Shown here: positions 37,236 through 45,326 of the stretch, in pieces
How positions within the stretch are numbered: the first letter of the stretch is position 1
How the letters are laid out: each line of letters starts with the position of its first letter
NCBI GenBank assembly: GCA_009379845.1
Contig: WHSZ01000009.1
Location: 47,529 to 111,528, forward strand
Direction of reading: 5' to 3'
Length of the DNA stretch: 64,000 nucleotides
Origin: Pseudonocardiaceae bacterium
Lineage (GTDB): Bacteria; Actinomycetota; Actinomycetes; Mycobacteriales; Pseudonocardiaceae
The notes under the pieces: model-generated
Databases searched by the model: none
Seen by the model: only the letters and a program-made list of their open reading frames with translations
Told to the model about the DNA's origin: nothing
Translations under genes and position numbers: made by a program

Positions 37236-37970
37236 TTGGATTTCGCGGCCTTCGAGGGGCCACTGGCCCAGCGTGGCATTGGCGTGATCGCGCCGTTCGA
37301 TCTCGCGCTCGAGCGGGAGTTGTGGCGTTGGGTACCGATGGAAGTGTCGTTGCATCTGGCACGGACGCCTTACGAACCGGTGCCGGTCAGCATGGAGATG
37401 GCCGAGCTGGTGAGCAACAGCAAGCACCTCGCAGCCGCCACAAGGGATGTGCTGCCGGTGGAACCCGAGGTGGTCGCCTACCTGTGCACGTCGGGCAGCT
37501 TCGTGAACGGCGTGGCCGCGGAAAAGGGGCTGCGTAAGGTGATCTGCGAGGCCGGCGCGCCGGACGCGGTCACCACGTCGGGCGCCCTCGCCGAAGTGTT
37601 GTCCTATATGGACATTTCGCGGATTTCGGTCGTCACGCCGTACTACGCGGACCTCACCGCGAAGCTGCACGAGTTCCTCGCCGAACTCAACGTGGAAACG
37701 GTGTCCAGTGAGCACCTCGGGTTGGGCGGCGGCATCTGGCGGGTGAGCTACCGCACGATCGCCGAGCACATCATGCGGGCCGATCGGCCGGACGCCGAAG
37801 CGATCTTCATCAGCTGCACCAACCTGCCGACCTACGACCTGATCGACCCGCTGGAGGAGGCACTGGGCAAACCGGTGTTCACCGCGAACCAACTGACCAT
37901 GTGGGCGTGCCTCCAGCGGATGGGACTGCCCGTGGTGGGTCCCGGCCACTGGCTCACCGAGGTCCATTGA
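37236..37970 (+). CDS. Maleate isomerase/Asp-Glu racemase-superfamily protein, two-cysteine form
   Basis: The 244-residue protein belongs to the aspartate/glutamate racemase superfamily branch of maleate isomerase and arylmalonate decarboxylase. Both catalytic-type cysteines are present: Cys84 in YLCTSGSFVNG and Cys194 in ISCTNLPTYDLID, a spacing like that of maleate cis-trans isomerase. The start is TTG 37236 after ccgggggtgagcc. A paralogue that lacks the second cysteine follows 65 bases later. Substrate unknown; a cis-dicarboxylate made after amide hydrolysis is a possible one. Confidence 0.78.
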   Translation: MDFAAFEGPLAQRGIGVIAPFDLALERELWRWVPMEVSLHLARTPYEPVPVSMEMAELVSNSKHLAAATRDVLPVEPEVVAYLCTSGSFVNGVAAEKGLRKVICEAGAPDAVTTSGALAEVLSYMDISRISVVTPYYADLTAKLHEFLAELNVETVSSEHLGLGGGIWRVSYRTIAEHIMRADRPDAEAIFISCTNLPTYDLIDPLEEALGKPVFTANQLTMWACLQRMGLPVVGPGHWLTEVH

Positions 37971-37997
37971 GGTGGGCACGCTCGGTATCCTCACATA

Positions 37998-38013
37998 GGA
38001 TTGTCAACAATCC
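37998..38013. promoter_or_regulatory. Operator copy 2, GGATTGTCAACAATCC
   Basis: Perfect 7-base arms around CA, in the 65-base gap before the second isomerase gene, 23 bases before its ATG. Strongest copy of the three. Confidence 0.72.
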
Positions 38014-38035
38014 TCAATCAAGCGCGGAGGTGCTG

Positions 38036-38755
38036 ATGACCACCATCGGGTTCATCTACCCGGATCACGCGGCCGAGGACGACTACCCCCGCATGCAGGA
38101 GATCCTTCCTGGTGATGTGCGTCTTGCCGTGGAGCACATCTATGGCACCGACCTGCACGCCGTCGCCGAGCTGCTGGACCTGGGCAGCCCGGAGAAGCTG
38201 GCGGAGGGTAGCCGCAAGCTGAGCGCGCACCACCCGGCCGCGGTGGTGTGGGCGTGCACCAGCGGCAGCTTCGTGTACGGCTGGCAGGGTGCCCGCGAGC
38301 AGGTGGAGGGTCTGGCGACGGCCGCGAGGGTACCGGCGTCCAGCACGTCGTTCGCGTTCGTGCGCGCCGCGCAGGCACTCGGGCTGCGGCGGGTCGCGGT
38401 CGCGGCGAGCTACCCGGACGAGGTGGCCAAGCTGTTCACGCGGTTCCTCGCGGACGGCGGCATCGAGGTGGTCAAGTTCTCCAGCGCCGGCATCGACACG
38501 GCGTCGGAGGTCGGGCAGCTGTCCGAGGAGGCGGTGCTCGAGCTGGCCGCGGCGAACGATGATCCGAACGCCGAAGCGCTGCTGATCCCGGACACCGCGA
38601 TGCGCACCATCGGTCTGGTTGACCGGATGGAGGAGCATCTCGGCAAGCCGGTGCTCACCGCGAACCAGGTGACGGTATGGGAGGGTCTCCGCCTTGCCGG
38701 GGTCGAACCGTCCTGCTCGAGCTGCGGTGCGCTGTTCGCCAGATCGAGCGATTGA
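38036..38755 (+). CDS. Maleate isomerase/Asp-Glu racemase-superfamily paralogue, one-cysteine form
   Basis: The 239-residue protein resembles its upstream neighbour. Cys74 is conserved in WACTSGSFVYG, but the second cysteine position is Asp186 (LIPDTAMRTIGLVD aligned to ISCTNLPTYDLID). This suggests different chemistry (decarboxylase-like or binding) or a heteromeric partner role. The C-terminus has an extra CSSCG. The ATG has gcggaggtgct upstream. It has its own operator copy. Confidence 0.77.
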   Translation: MTTIGFIYPDHAAEDDYPRMQEILPGDVRLAVEHIYGTDLHAVAELLDLGSPEKLAEGSRKLSAHHPAAVVWACTSGSFVYGWQGAREQVEGLATAARVPASSTSFAFVRAAQALGLRRVAVAASYPDEVAKLFTRFLADGGIEVVKFSSAGIDTASEVGQLSEEAVLELAAANDDPNAEALLIPDTAMRTIGLVDRMEEHLGKPVLTANQVTVWEGLRLAGVEPSCSSCGALFARSSD

Positions 38756-38772
38756 GGCGAAGGTAGGTGGAG

Positions 38773-39645
38773 ATGACCCTGGCGGAGATCGAACCGGTGG
38801 ATCGGGAATCCACCGCCGGCATCATCGCCCGGCAACTGCGTCAAGCCATCATGAACGGCTCGCTGGCTCCCGGCACGCAGCTCGGCGAGGCCGAGCTGGC
38901 TGCGCAGTTCCAGGTGTCAAGGGGACCATTGCGGGAAGCGATGCAGCGGCTTGTGCAGGAAGGGTTGCTGCGCAGCGAGCGGCACCGCGGGCTGTTCGTG
39001 ATCGATCTCGAGCCGGGCGACGTGTACGACATCTACTCGACGCGGGCGGCGATCGAGCGGGCCGCGGCCATCAGGATCATGCGTGGCGACCGGACCGGGG
39101 CCGCGGACGCGCTTGACGAGACCGTGCGGTCGATGTCGGAGGCCGTGACGGCGGGCGATCCGGCCGCGCTCTCCGAGGCGGACCTGCGGTTCCACGAGGT
39201 GTTCGTGCAGGCCTCCGGCAGTCGCCGGCTGGCCAGGATGGCGCGGACGCTGCTGATCGAGACGCGGATGTGCCTTTCCGCGCTGCAGCGCACCTACCAG
39301 CACGTGGATGACCGCGTCGCCGAGCACACCCGGATCATCGAGGCGATCCGCAGCGGCGACGAGGAGACCGTGCTGTCCTTGCTCGAGGCGCATATGGAAG
39401 ACGCCGTGCAGCGATTAGCTCCGGGGAACAGCCTGCGTTCCGGCACGGCGCCCGGCGTCCCGGTGGACGGCATCGATCTGCCGTCCACCGGGCACACGCC
39501 ACCCGCGCCGGGCGAAGGTCCCGACCCGGCGAAAGGGAGCGGCGAGAAGGCCAAGGTCAGCGCCAGGGCAGCCAATGCCAACGGCAACCGCCGCGGCGCC
39601 AAGACCAAGAACCGCAAGCCAGCCAAGAAATCCCGCCGCGGCTGA
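38773..39645 (+). CDS. GntR/FCD-family regulator with a long basic C-terminal tail
   Basis: The 290-residue regulator has a GntR winged helix (AIMNGSLAPGTQLGEAELAAQFQVSRGPLREAMQRLVQEGLL in segments) and a FCD domain (EADLRFHEVFVQASGS; AEHTRIIEAIRSGDEE) ending near residue 215. A further 75 residues are Pro/Gly- then Lys/Arg/Ala-rich, ending KTKNRKPAKKSRRG, which is unusual for GntR proteins and could bind DNA or RNA non-specifically. ATG 38773 has aagg 9 bases upstream; GTG 38767 is an alternative. It is the likely reader of the three ATTGTCAACAAT-type sites. Confidence 0.83.
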   Translation: MTLAEIEPVDRESTAGIIARQLRQAIMNGSLAPGTQLGEAELAAQFQVSRGPLREAMQRLVQEGLLRSERHRGLFVIDLEPGDVYDIYSTRAAIERAAAIRIMRGDRTGAADALDETVRSMSEAVTAGDPAALSEADLRFHEVFVQASGSRRLARMARTLLIETRMCLSALQRTYQHVDDRVAEHTRIIEAIRSGDEETVLSLLEAHMEDAVQRLAPGNSLRSGTAPGVPVDGIDLPSTGHTPPAPGEGPDPAKGSGEKAKVSARAANANGNRRGAKTKNRKPAKKSRRG

Positions 39646-39665
39646 ACCGGCTTGCACCGGCGAAG

Positions 39666-39736
39666 CGCCCGCGTTGGGTACCCATATCGCTGTTATGACG
39701 GCGTTGTTCCGACACCATGAGCACACAACGCGGGCG
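39666..39736. terminator. Long-loop inverted repeat between convergent genes
   Basis: CGCCCGCGTTG (39666-39676) and CAACGCGGGCG (39726-39736) are perfect 11-base complements separated by 49 bases, between the GntR stop and the end of the convergent aldehyde dehydrogenase gene. Candidate bidirectional terminator. Confidence 0.4.
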
Positions 39737-39747
39737 GGCGACGCGGA

Positions 39748-41217
39748 TCAGCGCAAGCCGATGGCCACGTACTTGGTCTCAAGGAACTCGTCGATGCCGA
39801 CGCTGCCGCCCTCCCGGCCGACACCGGAGTGCTTGATGCCGCCGAACGGCGCCGCGGGATTCGACACCAGCCCCTGGTTCAGCCCGACCATGCCGGCCTC
39901 CAGCCGCTCGCTGACCCGCAGCGCCCGGTTCACGTCGCCGGTGTAGAGGTAGCTCACCAGGCCGAACTCGGTGTCGTTCGCATTCGCCACCGCCTCGTCC
40001 TCGGTGTCGAACACGGTGATCGGTGCGACCGGGCCGAAGATCTCCTCGTGCGCGAGCCGCGCCTCCTGCGGAACGTCGGCCAGCACGGTGGCCTGGTAGA
40101 AGTGGCCGGCACCGTCCACAGCGGACCCACCGGTGAGCACCTTGGCGCCGCGCTGCTTGGCGTCCTCGACGAGGCTCGTCACCTTCTCGACCGCGGCGGA
40201 GTCGATCAGCGGACCGACCACGACGCCTTCTTCGGTGCCACGTCCCATCCTCAACGCGGACATCCGCTCCACCAGCCGGTTGGAGAATTCCTCGGCGATC
40301 CCGCGCTGTACGTAGATGCGGTTCGCCGCGGTGCACGCCTCCCCGATGTTGCGCATCTTCGCGGTCATCACGCCGTCGATCGCGGCATCAAGGTCCGCGT
40401 CCTCGAACACCACGAACGGCGCGTTGCCACCGAGCTCCATCGACGTGCGCATCACGTTGTCCGCGCACTGCTCGAGCAGTTTCCGACCGACGTCGGTGGA
40501 CCCGGTGAAGGACAGCTTGCGCGCCCGGCCATCGCGGATCATCGGCTCCATCACCTGACCAGTGTGGCTGGTGGTGATCACATTGAGCACCCCGTCCGGC
40601 AAGCCGGCGTCGGCGAGGATGCCGGCCAGCGCCAGCATGGAAAGCGGCGTCTGGGAAGCCGGCTTCATCACCATGGTGCAGCCGGCCGCGACCGCAGGGC
40701 CGATCTTGCGAGTGCCCATCGCCATCGGGAAGTTCCACGGCGTGATCAGGATCGACGGTCCCACCGGCTGGCGCATCACCAGGAAGCGGCCCGAGCCGTT
40801 CGGCGCCACCGCGTAGCCGCCGTCGATGCGCACCGCCTCCTCGGCGAACCAGCGGAAGAACTCCGCGGCGTAGAGGATCTCCGCCGAGGACTCCACGATG
40901 GGTTTTCCCATCTCCAGCGTCATCAGCAGGGCGAGATCGTCCTTGCGATCGACAAGTGCCTGGTAAGCGCGGCGCAGGATCTCACCGCGCTCCCGTGGCG
41001 CGACCTTCGCCCAATCGTCCTGCGCCGCGACCGCGGCGTCGAGTGCGGCGGTGCCGTCGGCCACGCTCGCGTCCGCGACCTCGCACAACACCTCCTCGGT
41101 GGACGGGTCGTGCACCGGAAAGGTTTTACCGTCCTTGGCGGACTGCCACTTACCTCCGATGAACAAGTCCTTGTTCACCGAGTCGACAACGGTCGCTTCG
41201 CGGGTAGCGGAGGACAT
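39748..41217 (-). CDS. gabD: Succinate-semialdehyde dehydrogenase-type aldehyde dehydrogenase
   Basis: The 489-residue enzyme has the ALDH core: ILITPWNFPMAMGTRKIGPAVAAGCTMVMKPASQTPLS, SFTGSTDVGRKLLEQ, catalytic Glu in MELGGNAPFVVFEDAD, catalytic Cys in NIGEACTAANRIYVQ, and APFGGIKHSGVGREGG. The pattern is closest to NAD(P)-dependent succinate-semialdehyde dehydrogenases. ATG 41217 has gaggag seven bases upstream; the frame is open to 41286 but that lies over the operator. Divergent from the GABA-type aminotransferase, giving a matched pair for omega-amino-acid oxidation. Confidence 0.86.
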   Translation of the reverse strand: MSSATREATVVDSVNKDLFIGGKWQSAKDGKTFPVHDPSTEEVLCEVADASVADGTAALDAAVAAQDDWAKVAPRERGEILRRAYQALVDRKDDLALLMTLEMGKPIVESSAEILYAAEFFRWFAEEAVRIDGGYAVAPNGSGRFLVMRQPVGPSILITPWNFPMAMGTRKIGPAVAAGCTMVMKPASQTPLSMLALAGILADAGLPDGVLNVITTSHTGQVMEPMIRDGRARKLSFTGSTDVGRKLLEQCADNVMRTSMELGGNAPFVVFEDADLDAAIDGVMTAKMRNIGEACTAANRIYVQRGIAEEFSNRLVERMSALRMGRGTEEGVVVGPLIDSAAVEKVTSLVEDAKQRGAKVLTGGSAVDGAGHFYQATVLADVPQEARLAHEEIFGPVAPITVFDTEDEAVANANDTEFGLVSYLYTGDVNRALRVSERLEAGMVGLNQGLVSNPAAPFGGIKHSGVGREGGSVGIDEFLETKYVAIGLR

Positions 41218-41286
41218 CCATTTACTCCTCATCGAACGTAGGCCCAGGGCAGGAATTGCGCTCTCCCGATGGGCCATGTTATGCAT

Positions 41287-41298
41287 ATTGTTGACAAT
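41287..41298. promoter_or_regulatory. Operator copy 3, ATTGTTGACAAT
   Basis: Reverse complement of the core of copies 1 and 2, located between the divergent aldehyde dehydrogenase and aminotransferase genes. Supports joint control of the 36-43 kb genes. Confidence 0.7.
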
Positions 41299-41320
41299 CT
41301 ACAAGAGGAGCGATCCGGGC

Positions 41321-42580
41321 ATGTCCAAGCTTTCTCCCCTGCTCAAGCAGGCCACTCCGGTACTAGCCGAGTACGGCGAAGGCGTCTACCTGTACGACAC
41401 CGACGGGCGTCGACACCTCGACTTCACCGCCGGTATCGGGGTCACCAGCACCGGCCACTGCCACCCCAAGGTGGTGCGCGCCGCGCAGGAGCAGGTCGGC
41501 AAGCTCGTGCACGGCCAGTACACGACTGTGATGCACAAGCCGCTACTCGAGCTCTCCGAGCGGCTCGGTGACGTGCTGCCGAGCTCGCTGGACTCGCTGT
41601 TCTTCTCCAACTCGGGCAGCGAGGCGGTTGAGGCCGCGCTCCGCCTCGCGAGGCACGCCACGGGTCGCCCCAATATCGTTGTCTTTCAGGGGTCCTTCCA
41701 CGGTCGCACAGTTGGCGCCGCTTCGCTCACCACATCGGGTACCCGGTTCAGCGCGGGCTTCTCGCCGCTGATGGGCGGCGTGCACATGGCGCCGTTCCCG
41801 TTCGCGTACCACTACGGCTGGACCGAGCAAGAGGCCACCCGGTTCGCGCTGCGCGAGCTCGACTACCTGTTCGCCACCGCGTGCGCACCGGCGGACACCG
41901 CGGCGTTCTTCATCGAGCCGGTGCTCGGCGAAGGCGGCTACGTGCCGGCGAGCAGGGAGTTCCTCGCCGGGCTCAGGGAGCGCGCGGAGCGGCACGGCAT
42001 CCTGCTGGTCGGCGACGAGGTGCAGACCGGGTTCGGCCGCACCGGAAAGTTCTGGGGCCACCAGCACTTCGACGTCGAACCGGACGTGCTGGTCACCGCG
42101 AAGGGACTGGCGAGCGGCTTCCCGCTGTCCGCCGTCGCGGCCTCCGAGGAACTGATGACCAAGGCGTGGCCCGGATCGCAGGGCGGCACCTACGGGGGCA
42201 ACGCGGTCGCCTGCGCGGCGGCACTCGCCACGCTCGAGGTGATCGAGGAGGAGAAGCTGGTCGACAACGCCGCCGCGATGGGCCAGCGCCTCAAGGACGG
42301 CGCCCGGCAGGTGGCGGCCGGCCCGAGCTCCGGCATCGGCGACGTCCGAGGGCTCGGCCTGATGGTTGGCAGCGAGTTCACCACGCCGGACGGCGAGCCG
42401 GACCCGGCGAAGGCGAAGGCAGCGCACCAGCGGGCCGCCGAAAAGGGCCTGCTGCTGCTCACCTGCGGCGCGTGGATGAACGTCGTCCGGATGATCCCGC
42501 CGCTCATCGTGACCGAGGATCAGATCGACCAGGCGCTGGAGATCTGGTCGGACACCGTCGGCACGGTTGCGAAGGGCTGA
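41321..42580 (+). CDS. gabT: Class III (4-aminobutyrate-type) aminotransferase
   Basis: The 419-residue PLP enzyme has TAGIGVTSTGHCHPKVV, FSNSGSEAVEAALRLAR, FQGSFHGRTVGAASLT, FIEPVLGEGGY, LLVGDEVQTGFGRTGKFW and the Schiff-base lysine in VLVTAKGLASGFPLSA, all typical of class III omega-aminotransferases such as GabT. ATG 41321 has agaggag upstream. It would convert an omega-amino acid to the semialdehyde oxidised by the divergent dehydrogenase. GABA itself is the simplest substrate; beta-alanine or 5-aminovalerate types cannot be excluded. Confidence 0.87.
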   Translation: MSKLSPLLKQATPVLAEYGEGVYLYDTDGRRHLDFTAGIGVTSTGHCHPKVVRAAQEQVGKLVHGQYTTVMHKPLLELSERLGDVLPSSLDSLFFSNSGSEAVEAALRLARHATGRPNIVVFQGSFHGRTVGAASLTTSGTRFSAGFSPLMGGVHMAPFPFAYHYGWTEQEATRFALRELDYLFATACAPADTAAFFIEPVLGEGGYVPASREFLAGLRERAERHGILLVGDEVQTGFGRTGKFWGHQHFDVEPDVLVTAKGLASGFPLSAVAASEELMTKAWPGSQGGTYGGNAVACAAALATLEVIEEEKLVDNAAAMGQRLKDGARQVAAGPSSGIGDVRGLGLMVGSEFTTPDGEPDPAKAKAAHQRAAEKGLLLLTCGAWMNVVRMIPPLIVTEDQIDQALEIWSDTVGTVAKG

Positions 42581-42582
42581 GC

Positions 42583-43086
42583 ATGGCCAGGTACATGACG
42601 ATCACGCTGGACAAGCGCGGCGTCTCCTCCGTGGCGCGGTTGCTCGACGACCAAGCGCCGCGCACCTGCGAGGCGGTGTGGAACGCGTTGCCGCAGAGCG
42701 GTTCCGCGTATCACGCGAAGTACGCGCGCAACGAGATCTACGCGCTGGTGCCACCGTTCGCGGACCCGGAGCCGGGGCAGGAAAACCTGACCGTGACCCC
42801 GATTCCGGGCGATGTCGTCTACTTCGCCTTCGAGGCGTGGAAGATCGGCAACCCGGCGTACGGCTACGACACCGGCAGCGAGGCGCACAGCGCGCGGGGC
42901 GCGACCGACCTCGCGCTGTTCTACGGCCGCAACAACCTGCTGATCAACGGGGATGCCGGCTGGGTACCCGGCAATGTGTTCGCGACCATCGAGCAGGGAC
43001 TCGACGACATCGCCGGTGCCGCCCAGGACCTCTGGCTGCGCGGCGTGGAAGGAGAAACGCTCAGCTACGCCCGCCTCGAAGGCTGA
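42583..43086 (+). CDS. DUF3830 (cyclophilin-like fold) protein
   Basis: The 167-residue protein begins MARYMTITLDKRGVSSVARLLDDQAPRTC in short segments and contains IPGDVVYFAF, ALFYGRNNLLI and GWVPGNVFATIEQG, matching DUF3830 proteins, which have a cyclophilin-like barrel. Function unknown; such genes recur next to catabolic amidase or isomerase genes. It starts 2 bases after the aminotransferase stop and is probably the last gene of that operon. Confidence 0.72.
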   Translation: MARYMTITLDKRGVSSVARLLDDQAPRTCEAVWNALPQSGSAYHAKYARNEIYALVPPFADPEPGQENLTVTPIPGDVVYFAFEAWKIGNPAYGYDTGSEAHSARGATDLALFYGRNNLLINGDAGWVPGNVFATIEQGLDDIAGAAQDLWLRGVEGETLSYARLEG

Positions 43087-43106
43087 CTCGTCAGCCGATC
43101 GGCTGC

Positions 43107-43442
43107 TCAGCCGAGGCGTGGCCAGTGGGGTCCCAGATACGGCCTCGGGTTGGCTTTGGCCCAGTCGTCGAGCAGCTTCGCCAGGACTGTGGCTTGCGCA
43201 CCGCCCGAGGGCAGGTTGCGGTTGAGCACGAACACCAGCACCACATCGCGCTCACCGGAAAAATCGACGACATTCTCGGTCACCACCGCTCGACGCTGCG
43301 CACGAGCGGTGGTGACGACCTCGGCGTCGTCGGCCGCCCCTAACCCCACCTCGAACACGTGCAACGCATCGTGCCCGTACTCGTCCCGCAACAACCGCGC
43401 CGCCGCCGGCGGGAACATCTCGTCGAGCAGAAACGCGCTCAC
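43107..43442 (-). CDS. DUF5615 PIN-like toxin
   Basis: The 111-residue protein has the DUF5615 pattern: FLLDEMFPPAAARLLRDEYGHDALHV at the N-terminus, with the acidic Asp/Glu of the PIN-like active site, and AVVTENVVDFSG in the middle. Such proteins act as putative RNase toxins with a small upstream antitoxin. GTG 43442 overlaps the antitoxin remnant stop (GTGA). The antitoxin is truncated here, so the toxin may be silenced, or held by another antitoxin. Confidence 0.7.
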   Translation of the reverse strand: MSAFLLDEMFPPAAARLLRDEYGHDALHVFEVGLGAADDAEVVTTARAQRRAVVTENVVDFSGERDVVLVFVLNRNLPSGGAQATVLAKLLDDWAKANPRPYLGPHWPRLG

Positions 43443-43576
43443 GCGATGAGCGTCCCGCGCTGCTCAGCTGCCCGGCGGTTGCGCTCGGCCAACTCCCGGT
43501 TGCGCTCAATCCGCCCCCGGATCTCCTCGACATGTTCGGACGCGTACTCGAGCGCGATCCGGATAGCGCATCCGCG
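43439..43576 (-). pseudogene. Truncated antitoxin reading frame of the PIN-like toxin pair
   Basis: The frame ending in the TGA at 43441-43439 encodes a charged helical tail (AIRIALEYASEHVEEIRGRI, then ERNRELAERNRRAAEQRG) typical of antitoxins paired with DUF5615 toxins. It is closed by an in-frame TAG at 43579 and has no ATG or GTG; the expected N-terminal DUF433-type domain is missing. The cut point lies between this and the hydratase stop at 43616. Confidence 0.55.
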
Positions 43577-43615
43577 CTACAACGCGGCCAAGCCCGGACA
43601 GACCAGAACGAACAC

Positions 43616-44428
43616 CTACGACAGGACGCCGCCTTCGTCGAACCAGCGGATCGCGTCCTTGAGGCCGAGCTGTCCGATCTTCTGCCGCATCACCTCGTGC
43701 TCCGGAACGGTGTGCGCGATCGCATCCCATTCGGCGCCGTAGAGGAAAGCGGTACGGAAGCCCTGAGTCTCCATCACCCGGTTGAGCGCGAGCTTCTTGA
43801 CGCGGAGCAGTGAAGCCGGGGTCCGGGCGATCCGGTTCGCCAGCGTCCAGGTCTCGCTGGTCAACTCGTCCGCGGCGACGGCCCGGTTGGCCCAGCCCAG
43901 CTCCGCCGCCTCCGCGCCGCTCATCGCACTGCCGACCACATAGGACAGTTCCCGCGCCCGCTTCATCCCCACCAGCCACAGGCTCACCGGGCTCAGCAGC
44001 CCACCGCCGAGCGGAACGCTCGGCCATGCGATCCGGGCATCCTCGGCGACCAACGTGAGGTCGGCGCAAACACACAGCATCGAGGCACCGCCGATACAGT
44101 GTCCGTGCACCGACGCGATGACGGGCTTGTCCAGGTCCCAGATCGCCAGCCAGCGTTCCAGATTCTTGCGCAGCCTGCCCCAGTCCTGGAACGTGCCACC
44201 GTCGCCGGCCTCGGGGTCGGCAGGACGCTGGACGTCGTAGCCGACCGAGAACGACCTGCCCGCACCGCGCAGAATTACGCAGCGGGTGGAGTCGTCAACG
44301 GCGAGCCGGTCCACCGCGGCCGAGAACTCCTCGAGCATGTCCGCGTTGAACGCGTTCAGTTTGTCCGGACGGTTCAGGACCAGTTCGGTCACCCCGTTGT
44401 CGTTCTTCGTTATCTCGATGAGTGTCAC
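43616..44428 (-). CDS. Enoyl-CoA hydratase/isomerase-family protein
   Basis: The 270-residue crotonase-fold protein has NRPDKLNAFNADMLEEF, CVILRGAGRSFSVGYD, the oxyanion-hole HGHCIGGASMLCVCAD, and AWPSVPLGGGLLSP. Where classical hydratases have a catalytic Glu (near PEIGLGL) it has Ser-Val-Pro, so a hydrolase, isomerase or decarboxylase reaction should be kept in mind. GTG 44428 has gaagggcac upstream. Last gene of the minus-strand part of the island. Confidence 0.83.
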   Translation of the reverse strand: MTLIEITKNDNGVTELVLNRPDKLNAFNADMLEEFSAAVDRLAVDDSTRCVILRGAGRSFSVGYDVQRPADPEAGDGGTFQDWGRLRKNLERWLAIWDLDKPVIASVHGHCIGGASMLCVCADLTLVAEDARIAWPSVPLGGGLLSPVSLWLVGMKRARELSYVVGSAMSGAEAAELGWANRAVAADELTSETWTLANRIARTPASLLRVKKLALNRVMETQGFRTAFLYGAEWDAIAHTVPEHEVMRQKIGQLGLKDAIRWFDEGGVLS

Positions 44429-44444
44429 GTCGATGTGCCCTTCC

Positions 44445-45326
44445 TCAAGCGAAAGCGAGTAGATCCTCGGTGAGATCCCCGAGCGCCGCGATGTGCCGCG
44501 TGTAGAAGTGCAGGCCGAGTTCCCAGGTCATGCCGATGCCGCCGAACACCTGGGTCGCGTTCTCGGAGACGAAAAGGCACCGTCGCGCCACCAGCCGCAG
44601 CGCTGACGGTGCCAGAGCCGCCTCGTTCGCCGCCCACACGATCGCCGTGAGCGCCTCCTGCTGCGCGAGGTGGCAGTCGGCCAGCAGGTGCTTGATGGCC
44701 TGGAACCGGCCGATCGGCTGGCCGAACTGTTCCCTGACTTTGGCGTAGGCGACGGCTTCGCGCAGCAGCATGCCGGCGGCTCCTGCCGACTCGGCGGCCC
44801 AGAGGACACTCAGCCGGCGCGATGCCTCCGGCGCGAGTGGCCGTGGCGCCGCCGCGGTGACCGCCATCCGCAGGGTGGGGTCGAATGCTTCGTGCCGGGA
44901 CAGGTTCGCGTCAGCTGGGAGGTTGACCACCCAGACACCGGGATAGTCGCCGAAGACCACGCGTGCCCTTGCCGGGTCGCCTCGGCGCGGGATGGCGGCG
45001 CCAAGCGGCCGGGTGTCATCGGCCTCGGAACCCGACTGTCCACGAAGGACGATTGAGGTGGTAACCGGAACGGGCATGAGGTGGCTGCCGACGAGCTGGG
45101 CGAATTCGGCGAGATCCCGCAGCGGCAGGCCGAATCCGCCGTCCGCCTCGGGTACCGCGAGCTGGTCCCAGCCCCCTGACCGGAGCACCTTCCAGGCGTC
45201 CTCGACCCCGTTGACGGCGTAGTCACCGACCGGGCGCCCTCCGGTGAGCCTGGTCAGCACCTCGTCGAGGGCCCGTGCACCTTCGGCCGCCTCGGCACTG
45301 GGCAGCACTCGCGGCACGGCACTCAT
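44445..45326 (-). CDS. Acyl-CoA dehydrogenase-family protein (short subunit)
   Basis: The 293-residue protein is a short acyl-CoA dehydrogenase. The N-terminal helical and middle beta domains are reduced (GGWDQLAVPEADGGFGLPLRDLAEFAQLVG; FDPTLRMAV) and the C-terminal helical domain is intact (YAKVREQFGQPIGRFQAIKHLLADCHL; FVSENATQVFGGIGMTWELGLHFYTRH). The usual catalytic Glu position is hard to place. Its ATG overlaps the stop of the longer dehydrogenase (ATGA at 45323-45326), so the two probably form an alpha2beta2 enzyme as in steroid side-chain degradation. Confidence 0.85.
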   Translation of the reverse strand: MSAVPRVLPSAEAAEGARALDEVLTRLTGGRPVGDYAVNGVEDAWKVLRSGGWDQLAVPEADGGFGLPLRDLAEFAQLVGSHLMPVPVTTSIVLRGQSGSEADDTRPLGAAIPRRGDPARARVVFGDYPGVWVVNLPADANLSRHEAFDPTLRMAVTAAAPRPLAPEASRRLSVLWAAESAGAAGMLLREAVAYAKVREQFGQPIGRFQAIKHLLADCHLAQQEALTAIVWAANEAALAPSALRLVARRCLFVSENATQVFGGIGMTWELGLHFYTRHIAALGDLTEDLLAFA

